The notes beneath the pieces are model-generated. The model ran no database searches, was not told where the DNA came from, and worked only from the letters and a program-made list of their open reading frames with translations. A DNA stretch of 64,000 bases from positions 62,001-126,000 of the forward strand of contig CAZURK010000006.1 of NCBI GenBank assembly GCA_964623055.1. The letters run 5' to 3'. Made by a program: the position numbers and the translations under genes. Positions 25,315 through 34,281 of this stretch are shown piece after piece (position 1 is the first letter of the stretch; every line of letters begins with the position of its first letter). Source of the DNA: JADHUC01 sp964623055. Its GTDB lineage: Bacteria; Planctomycetota; Planctomycetia; Pirellulales; Pirellulaceae.

Positions 25315-25986
25315 CTAGCCTTTCGCGCCGGCTCCTTCCGCCCTGTCTTCAAAAACGTCGTACAACGACAGTAGCACCTCACGGAGATTTCCGCGATGCG
25401 CCTCGAAGGCGGAAGACACATCTTCTGCGGTTATCCACGATGCGTATTCGGAGGGCAATAGACGCGCGACCAAAGCCTGAGCAAGCTCGAACGACGTCTC
25501 GGACCTCCAAATCTGCGGCAAGCCAATCGGATCGTGAGCCGTAACCAGCAGTCCTGCACCACGCGTTCGGCAGCTCCGTTTCAACCGCGTGCGGCTGAGC
25601 CAGCCAAGTTGTTCGTAGCCGTCAATGACCACCAGGGTTCGGCGGCCCCACGTGCGTCTGGCACGTCGTGGCACTGCCAATCGTCGATCCGACTGGCGCA
25701 GTACGTACAATTCGACGCGGCGTCCAGCTTCCTCGATGCGCGGCGCCAGGGTGTGCAGCAGCGTGGTCTTGCCGCTGCCATGTGGCCCGATGATCTGTCC
25801 CCACCAGCCCGTCTCGCGCAGTCTGTCGACCAGACGCATCGCGTCGGTGCCTTCCGGGAAGAGGTAGCTGTCGGCATTCGGGGAAATGAACCGCGTCGAG
25901 AACGGATTGCTGGGCAAAGACGAAGCGTCAGGGATGCCGTTGTTCATGGCAGAATGGGGACGACAGGTTCTGCCGTCCTCCGTCAT
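25315..25986 (-). CDS. P-loop ATPase, last gene of an arrestin-like operon
   Basis: Small ATPase of 223 residues related to the ExeA/MshM type. NPFS and a FPEG-containing segment precede Walker A GPHGSGKTT; RRTLVVIDGYEQL is Walker B. A C-terminal helical part (ITAEDVSSAFEAHRGNLREVLLSLYDVFEDR) resembles the lid of those ATPases. The start at 25986 overlaps the stop of the upstream gene as ATGA, indicating translational coupling. It therefore belongs with the two upstream genes, whose products are predicted beta-rich and membrane-associated. The ATPase may power or regulate them; this is inference. A longer start at 26001 is possible. Confidence 0.8.
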   Translation of the reverse strand: MTEDGRTCRPHSAMNNGIPDASSLPSNPFSTRFISPNADSYLFPEGTDAMRLVDRLRETGWWGQIIGPHGSGKTTLLHTLAPRIEEAGRRVELYVLRQSDRRLAVPRRARRTWGRRTLVVIDGYEQLGWLSRTRLKRSCRTRGAGLLVTAHDPIGLPQIWRSETSFELAQALVARLLPSEYASWITAEDVSSAFEAHRGNLREVLLSLYDVFEDRAEGAGAKG

Positions 25987-26423
25987 TGGGGACCGGGCCA
26001 TTCGGGACCGGGCGTATCACCGTCCGACGGTCGGGGCACCAATTGAAAGAGGCGGTCGGCACAAGTCTCCTTGCCGCGCCCCCAGAACAGCCGCACGCGG
26101 ACACACCAGCGTATCTTCACAATCGCCCCATTGTAGCTCAACGGGGTGCGCGGAAGTTGAGTCTGAAGACAGTGTAACTGTCGCACGTCTCCATCGACTA
26201 CGTCGCTCGGGGTATACCGCTCGAAGTAGTGGACTCCGAGATCCTCGTCCCCTTTGCCTTCCGTGTACCATAGCACGGAAGTCTCGACCGCTTGGATCTC
26301 CGATGGTTGTATTGCGTCGACCTGGTACTCGCACTCCAACTGGTCACCCGGGTGGAAGATGCCATTCGGGCTAGTTATTCGTATCGCGATCAGCGGATCG
26401 ATTGACGTCTTTGTCGCCGTCAT
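25983..26423 (-). CDS. Small beta-rich protein, possibly arrestin-like (146 aa)
   Basis: Unknown 146-residue soluble protein with alternating beta strands: IAIRITSPNGIFHPGDQLECEYQVDA, then AVETSVLWYTEGKGDEDLGVHYFER, then PLSYNGAIVKIRWCVRVRLF. The F.PGD.L...Y.V pattern and the WY.EGKG.ED..V hairpin resemble the N domain of arrestin-like or Spo0M-like sandwiches, though the match is by eye only. It overlaps the upstream membrane gene by 53 bp and shares an ATGA overlap with the downstream ATPase, so three genes are tightly coupled. Confidence 0.7.
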   Translation of the reverse strand: MTATKTSIDPLIAIRITSPNGIFHPGDQLECEYQVDAIQPSEIQAVETSVLWYTEGKGDEDLGVHYFERYTPSDVVDGDVRQLHCLQTQLPRTPLSYNGAIVKIRWCVRVRLFWGRGKETCADRLFQLVPRPSDGDTPGPEWPGPQ

Positions 26424-27438
26424 GGTCAGGGTGGACGATGATGGGGTAAATCCGTTCGAAAGCCGGCCATGCGTCCGCCTGGCCGCGCACGATCAGCTTC
26501 CAATTTACCGCGTTGTGTTCAGATTGGAATGAGTGCATTGCGTCATCAGGGATTTGAACGGAACATTCGTGCTCGAAGGGGATCCCCGGATCGATCGAGA
26601 ATTCCGTTTTCCGAAAGACCTGCCGGTCGAATACACGCCTTTGCTCGGTACGGACGTCAGTCCCCTGCCGGTAAGTCGCTGCTTCCTCACACACAAGGTT
26701 CAACGATAGGGCTCTCATGGAAAGACGACCTGCCTGGGACACGTATACGTCGTGCGTGCTGCCGCGGCGAAGCGGATGATCCGAGATCTCGACGTTCGTT
26801 GGGCCGATACCTGTGTGGATCACCATTTGACGAACCAGGTCGTACACGGAGCAACCGCCGATCACCAAGAACGGAACCGTGAAAGAGATCAAGAACCATT
26901 CGGGATTGCCGGCCAGAAAGCTGTTCGTGGCGTAGACGACCAGCACGACCGCACCGACATTCCAGACCAAGCAGAACACGGTGGCGAATATCAGCCTCCA
27001 CGCGCGAGACTGGACCATTGGAAGGCGGTACCGCAATCTGACTCCTGGGCTGTTCGTCAGATTCGCATCGCTGGGGATGCAGGGCAGCGGCTGACGGGCT
27101 CGTTCGATATGGCCCGTCAAGTCGATGTTGGCAGCCCTTCTAGCCAACGCCGACCGCCGCTCCGCAGATGCCCGCACGTTGAACACAGTCCATATGAGGC
27201 CGCCGCCGCCCAGCAGCACGAACGATCCCAATACCAACACCATGACCCAGAAGCCGAACCCAGGCTGAAAACGAGGTGACGACGTCGCATACTGGGATGC
27301 GATCAGCGCGGCCAGCGACACCGCGCCCAGCACGAACAGGGTGCTTGAGAACACGAATTCTCCCACCCTGCCCACCAGTTCCGAACCGGTGCGACGAGTA
27401 CCGCGCTTCTTCTCCCACAGTCTGAAAACCCGTGCCAC
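26371..27438 (-). CDS. Four-helix membrane protein with C-terminal beta-rich (arrestin-like?) domain
   Basis: Membrane protein of about 355 residues, first gene of the operon. A GTG at 27438 preceded by GGGAGAG is preferred, because the frame farther upstream runs through palindromic elements. Two helices (FSSTLFVLGAVSLAALIA; FWVMVLVLGSFVLLGGGGLIW), a cytosolic loop of about 50 residues, then two more (LIFATVFCLVWNVGAVVLVVY; FLISFTVPFLVIGGCSVY). The soluble C-terminal 160 residues are beta-rich: NVEISDHPLRRGSTHDVYVSQAG and FEHECSVQIPDDAMHSFQSEHNAVNWKLIVRG. The last pattern (IP.DA..SF....N.V.W.L.V.G) is what arrestin-like C domains show. Role unknown. Confidence 0.75.
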   Translation of the reverse strand: MARVFRLWEKKRGTRRTGSELVGRVGEFVFSSTLFVLGAVSLAALIASQYATSSPRFQPGFGFWVMVLVLGSFVLLGGGGLIWTVFNVRASAERRSALARRAANIDLTGHIERARQPLPCIPSDANLTNSPGVRLRYRLPMVQSRAWRLIFATVFCLVWNVGAVVLVVYATNSFLAGNPEWFLISFTVPFLVIGGCSVYDLVRQMVIHTGIGPTNVEISDHPLRRGSTHDVYVSQAGRLSMRALSLNLVCEEAATYRQGTDVRTEQRRVFDRQVFRKTEFSIDPGIPFEHECSVQIPDDAMHSFQSEHNAVNWKLIVRGQADAWPAFERIYPIIVHPDHDGDKDVNRSADRDTNN

Positions 27439-27510
27439 CGAACACGCTCTCCCAAGAGTGCCCCCAATCGTCAGGACGCTATTGTAGTGTCTCGCCGACC
27501 TTTTTGGCAC

Positions 27511-27535
27511 GTAGCTGAATTCGCAAGAATTCAGA
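27511..27535 (+). repeat. GNRA-capped hairpin, relative of the 14969-15041 element
   Basis: GTAGCTGAATTCGCAAGAATTC leads a stem CTGAATTC-GCAA-GAATTCAG (27513-27532). A partial second arm GCTGAATTCTTG follows at about 27548. It adjoins the element at 27574-27662. Confidence 0.7.
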
Positions 27536-27573
27536 ATAGCGGATGATGCTGAATTCTTGAAACGTCCGCCCAT

Positions 27574-27662
27574 CTCGTTTAACGGCAAGCCGAAGGCGAC
27601 TGTGCGCTGAATTGCGACTTTGCGCTTGATTCACAGTCGCCTTCGGCTTGCCGTTAAACGAG
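27574..27662. repeat. Perfect 31-bp inverted-repeat element (TTTAACGGCAAGCC family, copy 2)
   Basis: Arms at 27574-27604 and 27632-27662 are complementary at all 31 positions, with a 27-base loop. It lies between the divergently placed start of the four-helix membrane gene and the 3' end of lpxA. Confidence 0.9.
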
Positions 27663-27705
27663 GACACCGTAGACCGGTGGCGGCAGTAGACGCGGGTTTT
27701 TCTGT

Positions 27706-28599
27706 CTACCCCGCATTTCGGATGGCCGCGCCCGCGTCGTTCGGGGCTTCGTCGTCTTGGCCGGAGAAGAGCTTGATTGCAGATTTCGGCGGTCGCCGCC
27801 GCTCGCGTACAAACCCTCGTTTCCCTGTTTGAAGAAATTCGTGGAAAGCCGTGGCCGGGCCGGTCGGGAACTGCTCCCTCAGGGTTGTCAGGATCGCATC
27901 GAAACACAAACCGCTGCGATAGATGACCCGGTAAGCTTTCTTTAGCTGGGCGATGTCCTCCGACGCGTACCCATTCCGGCGAAGGCCCACACAATTCAGC
28001 CCGACAACTTCGCTGCTCAATCCGTCGATCATCACATACGGCAGTATGTCCTGGCTGATGTGCGCATGGCCACCCACCATGGCAAGCTGCCCCACTCGGC
28101 AAAACTGATGAACGCCCACCGCGCCGGAAATGTAAGCCCGACTTTCGATGGTAACATGCCCCGCGATCATGGCGTTATTGGTGATGATCGTATGGTCGCC
28201 AACTCGACAATCGTGGCCAATGTGGGCGTTGACCATGAACATATTGTTATCGCCGACGACCGTGCAAGCACCTTCCTCCAAGCCACAGTGTATCGTAGCG
28301 TTTTCTCGTATGATGTTACGATCGCCGATCTTCAGGTGCCCGACACGTTCGCCAGCGCGGACATGCTGAGGACGTCCACCCAGAATGGCTCCCTCGGCTA
28401 TCTTGTTGTCTTTGCCCAGTCTTGTGTTAGCTTTGATCACCACATGGCTTGCCAGTTCGCAGCCTTCTCCGATCACGGCACCATCTTCGACAATGCAAAA
28501 CGGTCCGACCGTACCACTCGCAGCGATACGGGATTGGGGGTGGACGATTGCAGTCGGATGGATGCTTGCCACGTCTTTCCTCTCGTCATCGAGTCGCAT
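27706..28599 (-). CDS. lpxA: Acyl-[ACP]-UDP-N-acetylglucosamine O-acyltransferase
   Basis: First enzyme of lipid A synthesis: transfers an R-3-hydroxyacyl chain from acyl carrier protein to O3 of UDP-GlcNAc in the cytosol. The left-handed hexapeptide-repeat helix is plain (IHPTAIVHPQSRI, GDRNIIRENATIHCG, GAVGVHQFCRVGQLAMVGGHAHIS). The catalytic base is the second His of NAHIGHD (His129). A helical C-terminal part (EDIAQLKKAYRVIYRSG) completes it. The length of 297 residues is somewhat longer than the usual 260-270, because of a Lys/Arg-rich tail. It shows that this organism has the machinery for LPS. No lpxD, lpxC or fabZ is adjacent. Confidence 0.92.
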   Translation of the reverse strand: MRLDDERKDVASIHPTAIVHPQSRIAASGTVGPFCIVEDGAVIGEGCELASHVVIKANTRLGKDNKIAEGAILGGRPQHVRAGERVGHLKIGDRNIIRENATIHCGLEEGACTVVGDNNMFMVNAHIGHDCRVGDHTIITNNAMIAGHVTIESRAYISGAVGVHQFCRVGQLAMVGGHAHISQDILPYVMIDGLSSEVVGLNCVGLRRNGYASEDIAQLKKAYRVIYRSGLCFDAILTTLREQFPTGPATAFHEFLQTGKRGFVRERRRPPKSAIKLFSGQDDEAPNDAGAAIRNAG

Positions 28600-28882
28600 G
28601 CGCCCTCTAGCGATTTGCCCAGGGCCCTATCGGCGGACTACAAGGCACGTTCGCCAGGGGCCGCGAACGCATTGGCGCAGCCCCTCTTCTGGAAACTCGC
28701 AAGAGCCAATGTCTACAATATCGGCAAGTGGGATTGTACGGATTAGGTAGATTTTGCGGTTTCCCGTGGCATGTCACCAGCTACCCCCTGCGACGAACTT
28801 CGGGAACCTGCTAGACTGGCCGGTGGCAGCCCGTAGGAAGGCTGTGCCAATCCGTTCACGAACACAAAGGGGGCTGCGACCT

Positions 28883-29221
28883 ATGCCCGACATGCATGAG
28901 CTATACGCTGAAGGCGAAAAACTGAAAGACGACGGCAAGAACGAAGAGGCTATCGAAAAATTCCTCGAAGCCCTTGAGGTCGACGAGAAGTTTGCACTAC
29001 CTCATTTCGCGTTGGCCGTCGTGTACGGCAAGACGGGTGACCACGAGAAGGCGGTCAAACATGGTGAACGTGCCTGCGCACTCGATCCGCACGATCCATT
29101 TTCGTTCACCGCCATGAGCGTCACGTACCTGCGGGCCTTCGAGGGTACGCAGAATCCCGAGTTCAAATTCAAAGCCGAGCAGGCCATGGCCCGCGCGCAT
29201 GGCATCCCAGGCGGACAATAG
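28883..29221 (+). CDS. TPR-repeat protein (112 aa)
   Basis: Small soluble protein of about two to three tetratricopeptide repeats: ELYAEGEKLKDDGKNEEAIEKFLEALEVDEKFALPHFALAVVYGKTGDHEKAVKHGERACALDP. The repeat consensus (G..EEAI..F..AL) is easily seen. The start at 28883 is chosen for GGGGG ten bases upstream; the frame opens 43 codons earlier without one. Such small TPR proteins act as scaffolds for protein-protein contact; the partner is unknown. The gene is divergent from lpxA; the 283 bp between them show no clear feature. Confidence 0.83.
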   Translation: MPDMHELYAEGEKLKDDGKNEEAIEKFLEALEVDEKFALPHFALAVVYGKTGDHEKAVKHGERACALDPHDPFSFTAMSVTYLRAFEGTQNPEFKFKAEQAMARAHGIPGGQ

Positions 29222-29347
29222 GGTTCTTCTCAGTCGCTTGAGCTTGTCGAACCGTCGACATTTCACCACTGGACGTTGGCGGGGACGCAAGTCCATGCTA
29301 CAGTATATGTTTTGCCAACCAACAGTTTGACGATAGGAGACTGTTAC

Positions 29348-29533
29348 GTGGGTTGCAGCGAGCGCCGGAAAGAACTGAAACGTCGTCGCCAGCGGAAGAA
29401 GAAGGTCGCTCATATCAAGCGCCGGTCGGAGAACGCTAGCGTCTCGGAAAAGGCACATTTGGCCGCCAAGATCCGCAACATGACGCCCGGCGCGGAAGCC
29501 GTCATCGGAAGCCTTGGGCTTGAAGAACGCTAG
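29348..29533 (+). CDS. DUF6800-like small basic protein (61 aa)
   Basis: Very basic 61-residue protein: ERRKELKRRRQRKKKVAHIKRRSENASVSEKAHLAAKIRNMTPGAEAVIGSLGLEER. The pattern ERR.E.KRRR.RK.K ... A..SEK..(A)..KIR..TPGAE..I...GL matches the small planctomycete proteins I know as DUF6800. A GTG at 29348 is the start, decided by TAGGAG eight bases upstream; a longer reading from an ATG at 29276 lacks one. The basic N-terminal helix suggests RNA or ribosome association, but this is inference. Confidence 0.78.
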   Translation: MGCSERRKELKRRRQRKKKVAHIKRRSENASVSEKAHLAAKIRNMTPGAEAVIGSLGLEER

Positions 29534-29561
29534 CACAGCCCCAGCCCGGATTGTGCTGTCT

Positions 29562-31100
29562 TCACGTCCACAAATGCCGATCTAGCATTCGGTAGTTCAC
29601 TGCTTCGTGGATGTGTGACGGCTGAATCTGATCGCTATTGCCCAAGTCCGCGATGGTCCGCGCCACGCGCAGAATCTTGTCGTGCGCCCGAGCCGACAGC
29701 CCTAGGTCGTTCACGCTGGCTCGCAGTATCTCCATGCACTCATCGTCCAGACGACAATGCTTGCGGATTTCCCGCGTGGTCATGTGAGCGTTGTATCGCG
29801 TCTTGGTGTCATCGAAACGACTGCCTTGGGCTACCCGCGCTCGCGACACCTGTTCGCGCATATCGGCGCTGCTGGTCCCGGTGGGCGCGGACGCGAGTTC
29901 CTTGAATGGCACTGCTGGGACCTCGATGTGAATGTCGATCCGGTCAAGCAAGGGCCCGCTGATTTTTGCCATGTACCGCTCGATTTGGGGTGTCGTGCAG
30001 TGGCAGTCTCGGCGCGGATCGTTGCGGTAGCCGCACGGGCAGGGATTCAGGGCAGCGATCAGCATGAAATCGGCCGGAAATGTGGTGCTGTTCAGTGCCC
30101 TTGATATCGTTACGACGCTGTCCTCCAACGGCTGACGCAGCACTTCCAGCGTCCGGCGGTTGAATTCGGGCAACTCGTCAAGGAATAAGATGCCGTTATG
30201 CGAGAGGCTGATTTCGCCGGGCGTCGGAATGCTGCCGCCTCCGACCAGTCCGGCGTCGCTGATCGTGTGATGCGGCGAACGAAACGGCCGCGTGGCCATT
30301 AGTGGCTGTCCCGGCTTCAACCGTCCAAGCGCGCTGTAGATCCGAGTCGTTTCAATCGATTCGCTGGCTGATAGCGTCGGCTGGATGGTGGGCACGCGTT
30401 TTGCCAACATGGTCTTCCCCGACCCGGGCGGCCCGATCATCAGCAGATTATGATTTCCAGAGGCAGCAATCGTGATCGCTCGCTTCGCCATTTCCTGGCC
30501 GCGCACGTCGGCGAAATCCACGTCGTATCTCGAATACGCATCGAACAGTTCGTCCAGCCGCGACGGTGCCGGTTCGATCTCCAGCGTGCCTGCCAAAAAG
30601 CCGACGGACTGCGCCAGACTGGCCACCGGTATCACTTCGATGTCCTCGACCACTGCAGCTTCCGCCGCACTGTCGCTGGATACGACCAAGCCGCTCAATC
30701 CTTGCTCGCGCGCTGCCGCAATGGCCATCGACAAGGCACCCTTTACCACGCGGGTGTTACCCTCCAAGGACAATTCCCCCACCACGGCGAATTTGTCGAA
30801 CAGGTCCGATTGCAGTTGCCCACTGCCCGCGAGCATGCCCAGCGTGATCGGCAGATCGAACGACGCGGCCTGCTTTGGCAGTTCCGCCGGCGCCAGATTG
30901 ATGACGATCCGGTCCTGCGGCCGCATGAAACCCGAGTTGACAATCGCCCGCTCGACGCGATGCGTGCTTTCCTTCACCGCCGCTTCCGGCAGGCCCACCA
31001 GCACCGTCTTCGGCAACGCGCCGGGCGACACGTCCACCTCGACTTCGACGGGCACAGCCTCGATGCCCAACAGCGAGAAAGTCTTCAGTTTGGCCAGCAT
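29562..31100 (-). CDS. YifB/ComM family Mg-chelatase-like AAA ATPase
   Basis: ATPase of 512 residues related to ComM, which in naturally competent bacteria is a branch-migration helicase for incoming DNA. The N-terminal Lon-protease-S16-like domain has the family motif MLAKLKTFSLLGIEAVPVEVEVDVSPGALPKTVLVGLPEAAVKES. Walker A is GPPGSGKTMLAKRVP (about residues 223-230), followed by the family insert FRSPHHTISDAGLVGGGSIPTPGEISLSHNGILFLDELPEF (Walker B). The C-terminal part with ARAHDKILRVARTIADL completes the family. The start at 31100 has AAAGG upstream. It is divergent from the GH106 gene. A role in DNA uptake is likely but not shown here. Confidence 0.9.
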   Translation of the reverse strand: MLAKLKTFSLLGIEAVPVEVEVDVSPGALPKTVLVGLPEAAVKESTHRVERAIVNSGFMRPQDRIVINLAPAELPKQAASFDLPITLGMLAGSGQLQSDLFDKFAVVGELSLEGNTRVVKGALSMAIAAAREQGLSGLVVSSDSAAEAAVVEDIEVIPVASLAQSVGFLAGTLEIEPAPSRLDELFDAYSRYDVDFADVRGQEMAKRAITIAASGNHNLLMIGPPGSGKTMLAKRVPTIQPTLSASESIETTRIYSALGRLKPGQPLMATRPFRSPHHTISDAGLVGGGSIPTPGEISLSHNGILFLDELPEFNRRTLEVLRQPLEDSVVTISRALNSTTFPADFMLIAALNPCPCGYRNDPRRDCHCTTPQIERYMAKISGPLLDRIDIHIEVPAVPFKELASAPTGTSSADMREQVSRARVAQGSRFDDTKTRYNAHMTTREIRKHCRLDDECMEILRASVNDLGLSARAHDKILRVARTIADLGNSDQIQPSHIHEAVNYRMLDRHLWT

Positions 31101-31235
31101 GACATACCTTTCGTCGCCATTGTGGAACACCCCAGCTCGGTGTGCAAGCCGGTTGGAAATGGAGCGTCCCCTTTTTTCCGCATCGGAGAAGGCGTAGCGT
31201 ATTCCAAAAGGCCCCTAACTTGAAAGGATGACATC

Positions 31236-34220
31236 ATGCAACGAGTTCGCATATTTCTGATGGCTTGCGTCCTGACTGGTTTCGCGACGATTGCGGTGGA
31301 CGACAGTGTTCCGGCTGTCGAGCAAAGTGCAGTGGCTGTCGCCTCGACCGGCCACGATCTGGACATGGAGAGAACATTCGTCTCGCCGCCGAAGATTTGC
31401 CGTCCCTGGGTGTATTGGTGGTGGCTGAATGCCAACGTGACCGAGAAATCCATCACGCGCGATCTGGAGGCGATGGCGGCTCAGGGCATCGGCGGTTTTC
31501 TGCTGTTTGACGTTACGGCATATGGCCATCACATCGTGCCTGCCCCGGAACGGAAAACTGCGTTCATGAGTCCGCGGTGGCGGGAATTGGTTCGATACTC
31601 GCTTCAGGAAGCGCACCGGTTGGGCTTGAAAGCCAGCATCAACCTCAGTACATGCGGCGGTGCGCTTCGCGCACCCTGGGACATGGAAGAAAACGCTGTG
31701 AAGAAGCTCATCTGGGCATCGACGGAGGTCCAGGGGCCCGGTCCAGTGCAGATCGACAGACCCAGTTGTGCCGCCCCGTGCTATCATCCAGTGGCCGTGG
31801 TTGCCGCCCGTGTCGGCGAAGGCCGTGGCGGGCCCTCTGTCGGACCATCTAGCGAGTGGTCGACGGTCAAGGACACCGTGCAAAAGAATGCCGAAACGGC
31901 TACCGAAGTGGTCGACCTGACCACCAAGCTCGACACAGACGGCCAGCTCAAATGGGACGCTCCCGCCGGTCGCTGGATCATCGTACGTCTGGCCTGCGTG
32001 GTGATGGAAGACCGGACCGAGGACGTCGATATTCTGAACGTCAAGGCCGTCGAATCGCATTTCGACCGCATGGGGCGTGCCATCATTGCCGATGCCGGGC
32101 CGCTGGTCGGCGATACCTTGACCCACTTCTACAACGTGAGTTGGGAAGGGGAAACACCCAGTTGGACACCCGGCTTTGAAAAGGACTTTCTTGAGTTCCG
32201 CGGCTACGACATGGGCCCGTATCTGCCAGCCCTGGCAGGCGTGATCGTCACCGACGAAGACACTACTACGCGGTTTCTTCGAGACTACGCGTTGACAATC
32301 TCCGACTGCTTCATGAAGAACTGCTACGGGCGGTTCGACGAACTGTGCCGAGAGGCCCGCCTGCGCTGGCACTCGGAATCGGGCGGCCCTTGGAGCCACA
32401 AACCTCTATTGTTCCGCGAAGCCGACCAATTGGCATTCTGGGGACGCAATGCGATGCCGCAGTGCGAGTTTTGGGTGCCCGGCTACCGTCGGTCGAACGC
32501 TCGGCGAACCGCCATGTCGGCGCACATTTATGGCAAGCGTTTGGTGTCGGTCGAAGCCTTCACGCACATGACGTATCACTGGTCCGAGTATCCAGCCTCG
32601 CTGAAATCGCCTGCAGACATGGCATTGTGCGACGGCGTGAACCAGTTCGTTTGGCATACAAGCACGGCATCGCCTGAGGAGTTCGGACTCCCAGGGATCG
32701 TGTATTTCGCAGGCACACACGTGAATCGCAACGTAACGTGGTTCAATTACGTTGGAGGGTTCATGGACTACCTCGGCCGGTGCCAGGCCCTGTTGCGCCG
32801 CGGGAATTTCGTTGCCGACGTGTGCTGCTACACGAGTGACAAGAACTGTGAGGTCTGGACGCGTGCCCGCGAGTGGAGCAAAGAAGCATCGCTGAATCTG
32901 CCTGCGGGCTACTCCTACGACCTGGTGAACGCTGAAGTGTTGACCGAACGCGTAAGCGTCGACACCAACGGCGACCTGGTCCTGCCTGACGGGATGCGGT
33001 ACCGAATGCTTGTGGTGGATCTGGAAGAGGACGTGATGCCGGTCGAAGCGTTGCGCAAGGTTGTCAAGCTGGTCGAGAGCGGTGCCACGGTAGTGCTTGG
33101 AAAGAGAGTACCCACGTATACGCCGGGGCTTAAGAACCATCCACAAGCGACCGAGGAACTGGCCTCGCTGTCGGCCAAGCTTTGGGATTCGACAACGAAA
33201 ACGCGGAAGATGGGCAAGGGTACCGTTATTTCAGGGAAGACACTGGCCGAAGCACTCGCCCAAGTCAGCATCCTGCCTGACTTCGAAGGCACGGAAGAGT
33301 ACATCCACCGGCGCGACGGCGAAACCGACATCTACTTCGTTGCCGGTCAAGGGCGAGTGGATTTGACTTTTCGTGTAGCCGGCAAGGAACCAGAAATCTG
33401 GGATCCCACGACGGGCAAGATCATCCCGGTTGTCCGATACCTGAAATCCGACGACCGCCGGGTGACTCTGCCGATGACGCTGCCCACGAACGGGTCGTTG
33501 TTCGTCGTATTCCGCAACCCGGAACGGCAGCCACATATTACCGCGGCCAATGGCCCGGCGCGGATCACCATCGAAGGCCGCGACGGCAATACGGCCCCTA
33601 TCCGTTTCTGGAAGGACGGACAATATGTGTTTGGCAATTCACAGGGCAAGACAATTCGCGTCGATATCGCCGGGCTGTCCGAGCCGCTGTCGTTGGACAA
33701 TTCCTGGGAAGTCCGCTTCGCCCCCGGCTGGGGCGCACCCGAGTCGATCGTCTTTGATCATCTTGTCCCGTGGGACACCCACGAAGACCCCAACATCAAG
33801 TATTTTTCTGGCACGGCCACCTATCGCAGGAAATTCCACCTGACAACGCCGCAAGCCGATGGACTGGTCCGCCTGCATCTAGGCAAGGTCGGGTGTATTG
33901 CCCGAGTGCGTTTGAACGGAGAAGAACAAGGCGTCGTATGGACCGCCCCCTGGACCCTCGACCTGACAGGCGCCGCCAAACCAGGCGACAATGTGCTGGA
34001 AATCGACGTGGCCAACGTCTGGCAGAACAGGCTGATCGGCGACGCCGGGCTGCCCGAGGATGAGCGCCGCACCAGCACCAATGTCATCCTGGAAAAAGGA
34101 GAACGCACCCGACGCTATCGCTGCTCGTCGGTCAATTCGATCGACGAACTCACGCCATCGGGCCTGATGGGTCCGGTTCGGCTCGACTTCGGACAACAAG
34201 AGAACGTCAGATTCGACTGA
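31236..34220 (+). CDS. GH106-type alpha-L-rhamnosidase-like glycoside hydrolase, exported
   Basis: Large exported hydrolase resembling glycoside hydrolase family 106 (alpha-L-rhamnosidases). The signal peptide is VRIFLMACVLTGFATIAV. RPWVYWWWLNANVTEKSITRDLEAMAAQGIGGFLLFDV is the family start of the TIM barrel. Further barrel parts are PRWRELVRYSLQEAHRLGLKASINL and KRLVSVEAFTHMTYHW. The C-terminal half has a beta-sandwich/jelly-roll with ATYRRKFHLTTPQADGLVRLHLGKVGCIARVRLNGEEQGVVWTAPW. Length 994 residues, normal for the family. GH106 members release rhamnose from plant or algal polysaccharide. AAAGGATG upstream supports the start. It precedes a convergent oxidoreductase gene. Confidence 0.87.
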   Translation: MQRVRIFLMACVLTGFATIAVDDSVPAVEQSAVAVASTGHDLDMERTFVSPPKICRPWVYWWWLNANVTEKSITRDLEAMAAQGIGGFLLFDVTAYGHHIVPAPERKTAFMSPRWRELVRYSLQEAHRLGLKASINLSTCGGALRAPWDMEENAVKKLIWASTEVQGPGPVQIDRPSCAAPCYHPVAVVAARVGEGRGGPSVGPSSEWSTVKDTVQKNAETATEVVDLTTKLDTDGQLKWDAPAGRWIIVRLACVVMEDRTEDVDILNVKAVESHFDRMGRAIIADAGPLVGDTLTHFYNVSWEGETPSWTPGFEKDFLEFRGYDMGPYLPALAGVIVTDEDTTTRFLRDYALTISDCFMKNCYGRFDELCREARLRWHSESGGPWSHKPLLFREADQLAFWGRNAMPQCEFWVPGYRRSNARRTAMSAHIYGKRLVSVEAFTHMTYHWSEYPASLKSPADMALCDGVNQFVWHTSTASPEEFGLPGIVYFAGTHVNRNVTWFNYVGGFMDYLGRCQALLRRGNFVADVCCYTSDKNCEVWTRAREWSKEASLNLPAGYSYDLVNAEVLTERVSVDTNGDLVLPDGMRYRMLVVDLEEDVMPVEALRKVVKLVESGATVVLGKRVPTYTPGLKNHPQATEELASLSAKLWDSTTKTRKMGKGTVISGKTLAEALAQVSILPDFEGTEEYIHRRDGETDIYFVAGQGRVDLTFRVAGKEPEIWDPTTGKIIPVVRYLKSDDRRVTLPMTLPTNGSLFVVFRNPERQPHITAANGPARITIEGRDGNTAPIRFWKDGQYVFGNSQGKTIRVDIAGLSEPLSLDNSWEVRFAPGWGAPESIVFDHLVPWDTHEDPNIKYFSGTATYRRKFHLTTPQADGLVRLHLGKVGCIARVRLNGEEQGVVWTAPWTLDLTGAAKPGDNVLEIDVANVWQNRLIGDAGLPEDERRTSTNVILEKGERTRRYRCSSVNSIDELTPSGLMGPVRLDFGQQENVRFD

Positions 34221-34281
34221 CATCTCGTGTGCGAGCCCGGCGCGGAACGAACGTTGGGCAATCCCGGGGACATTGCTCGTA

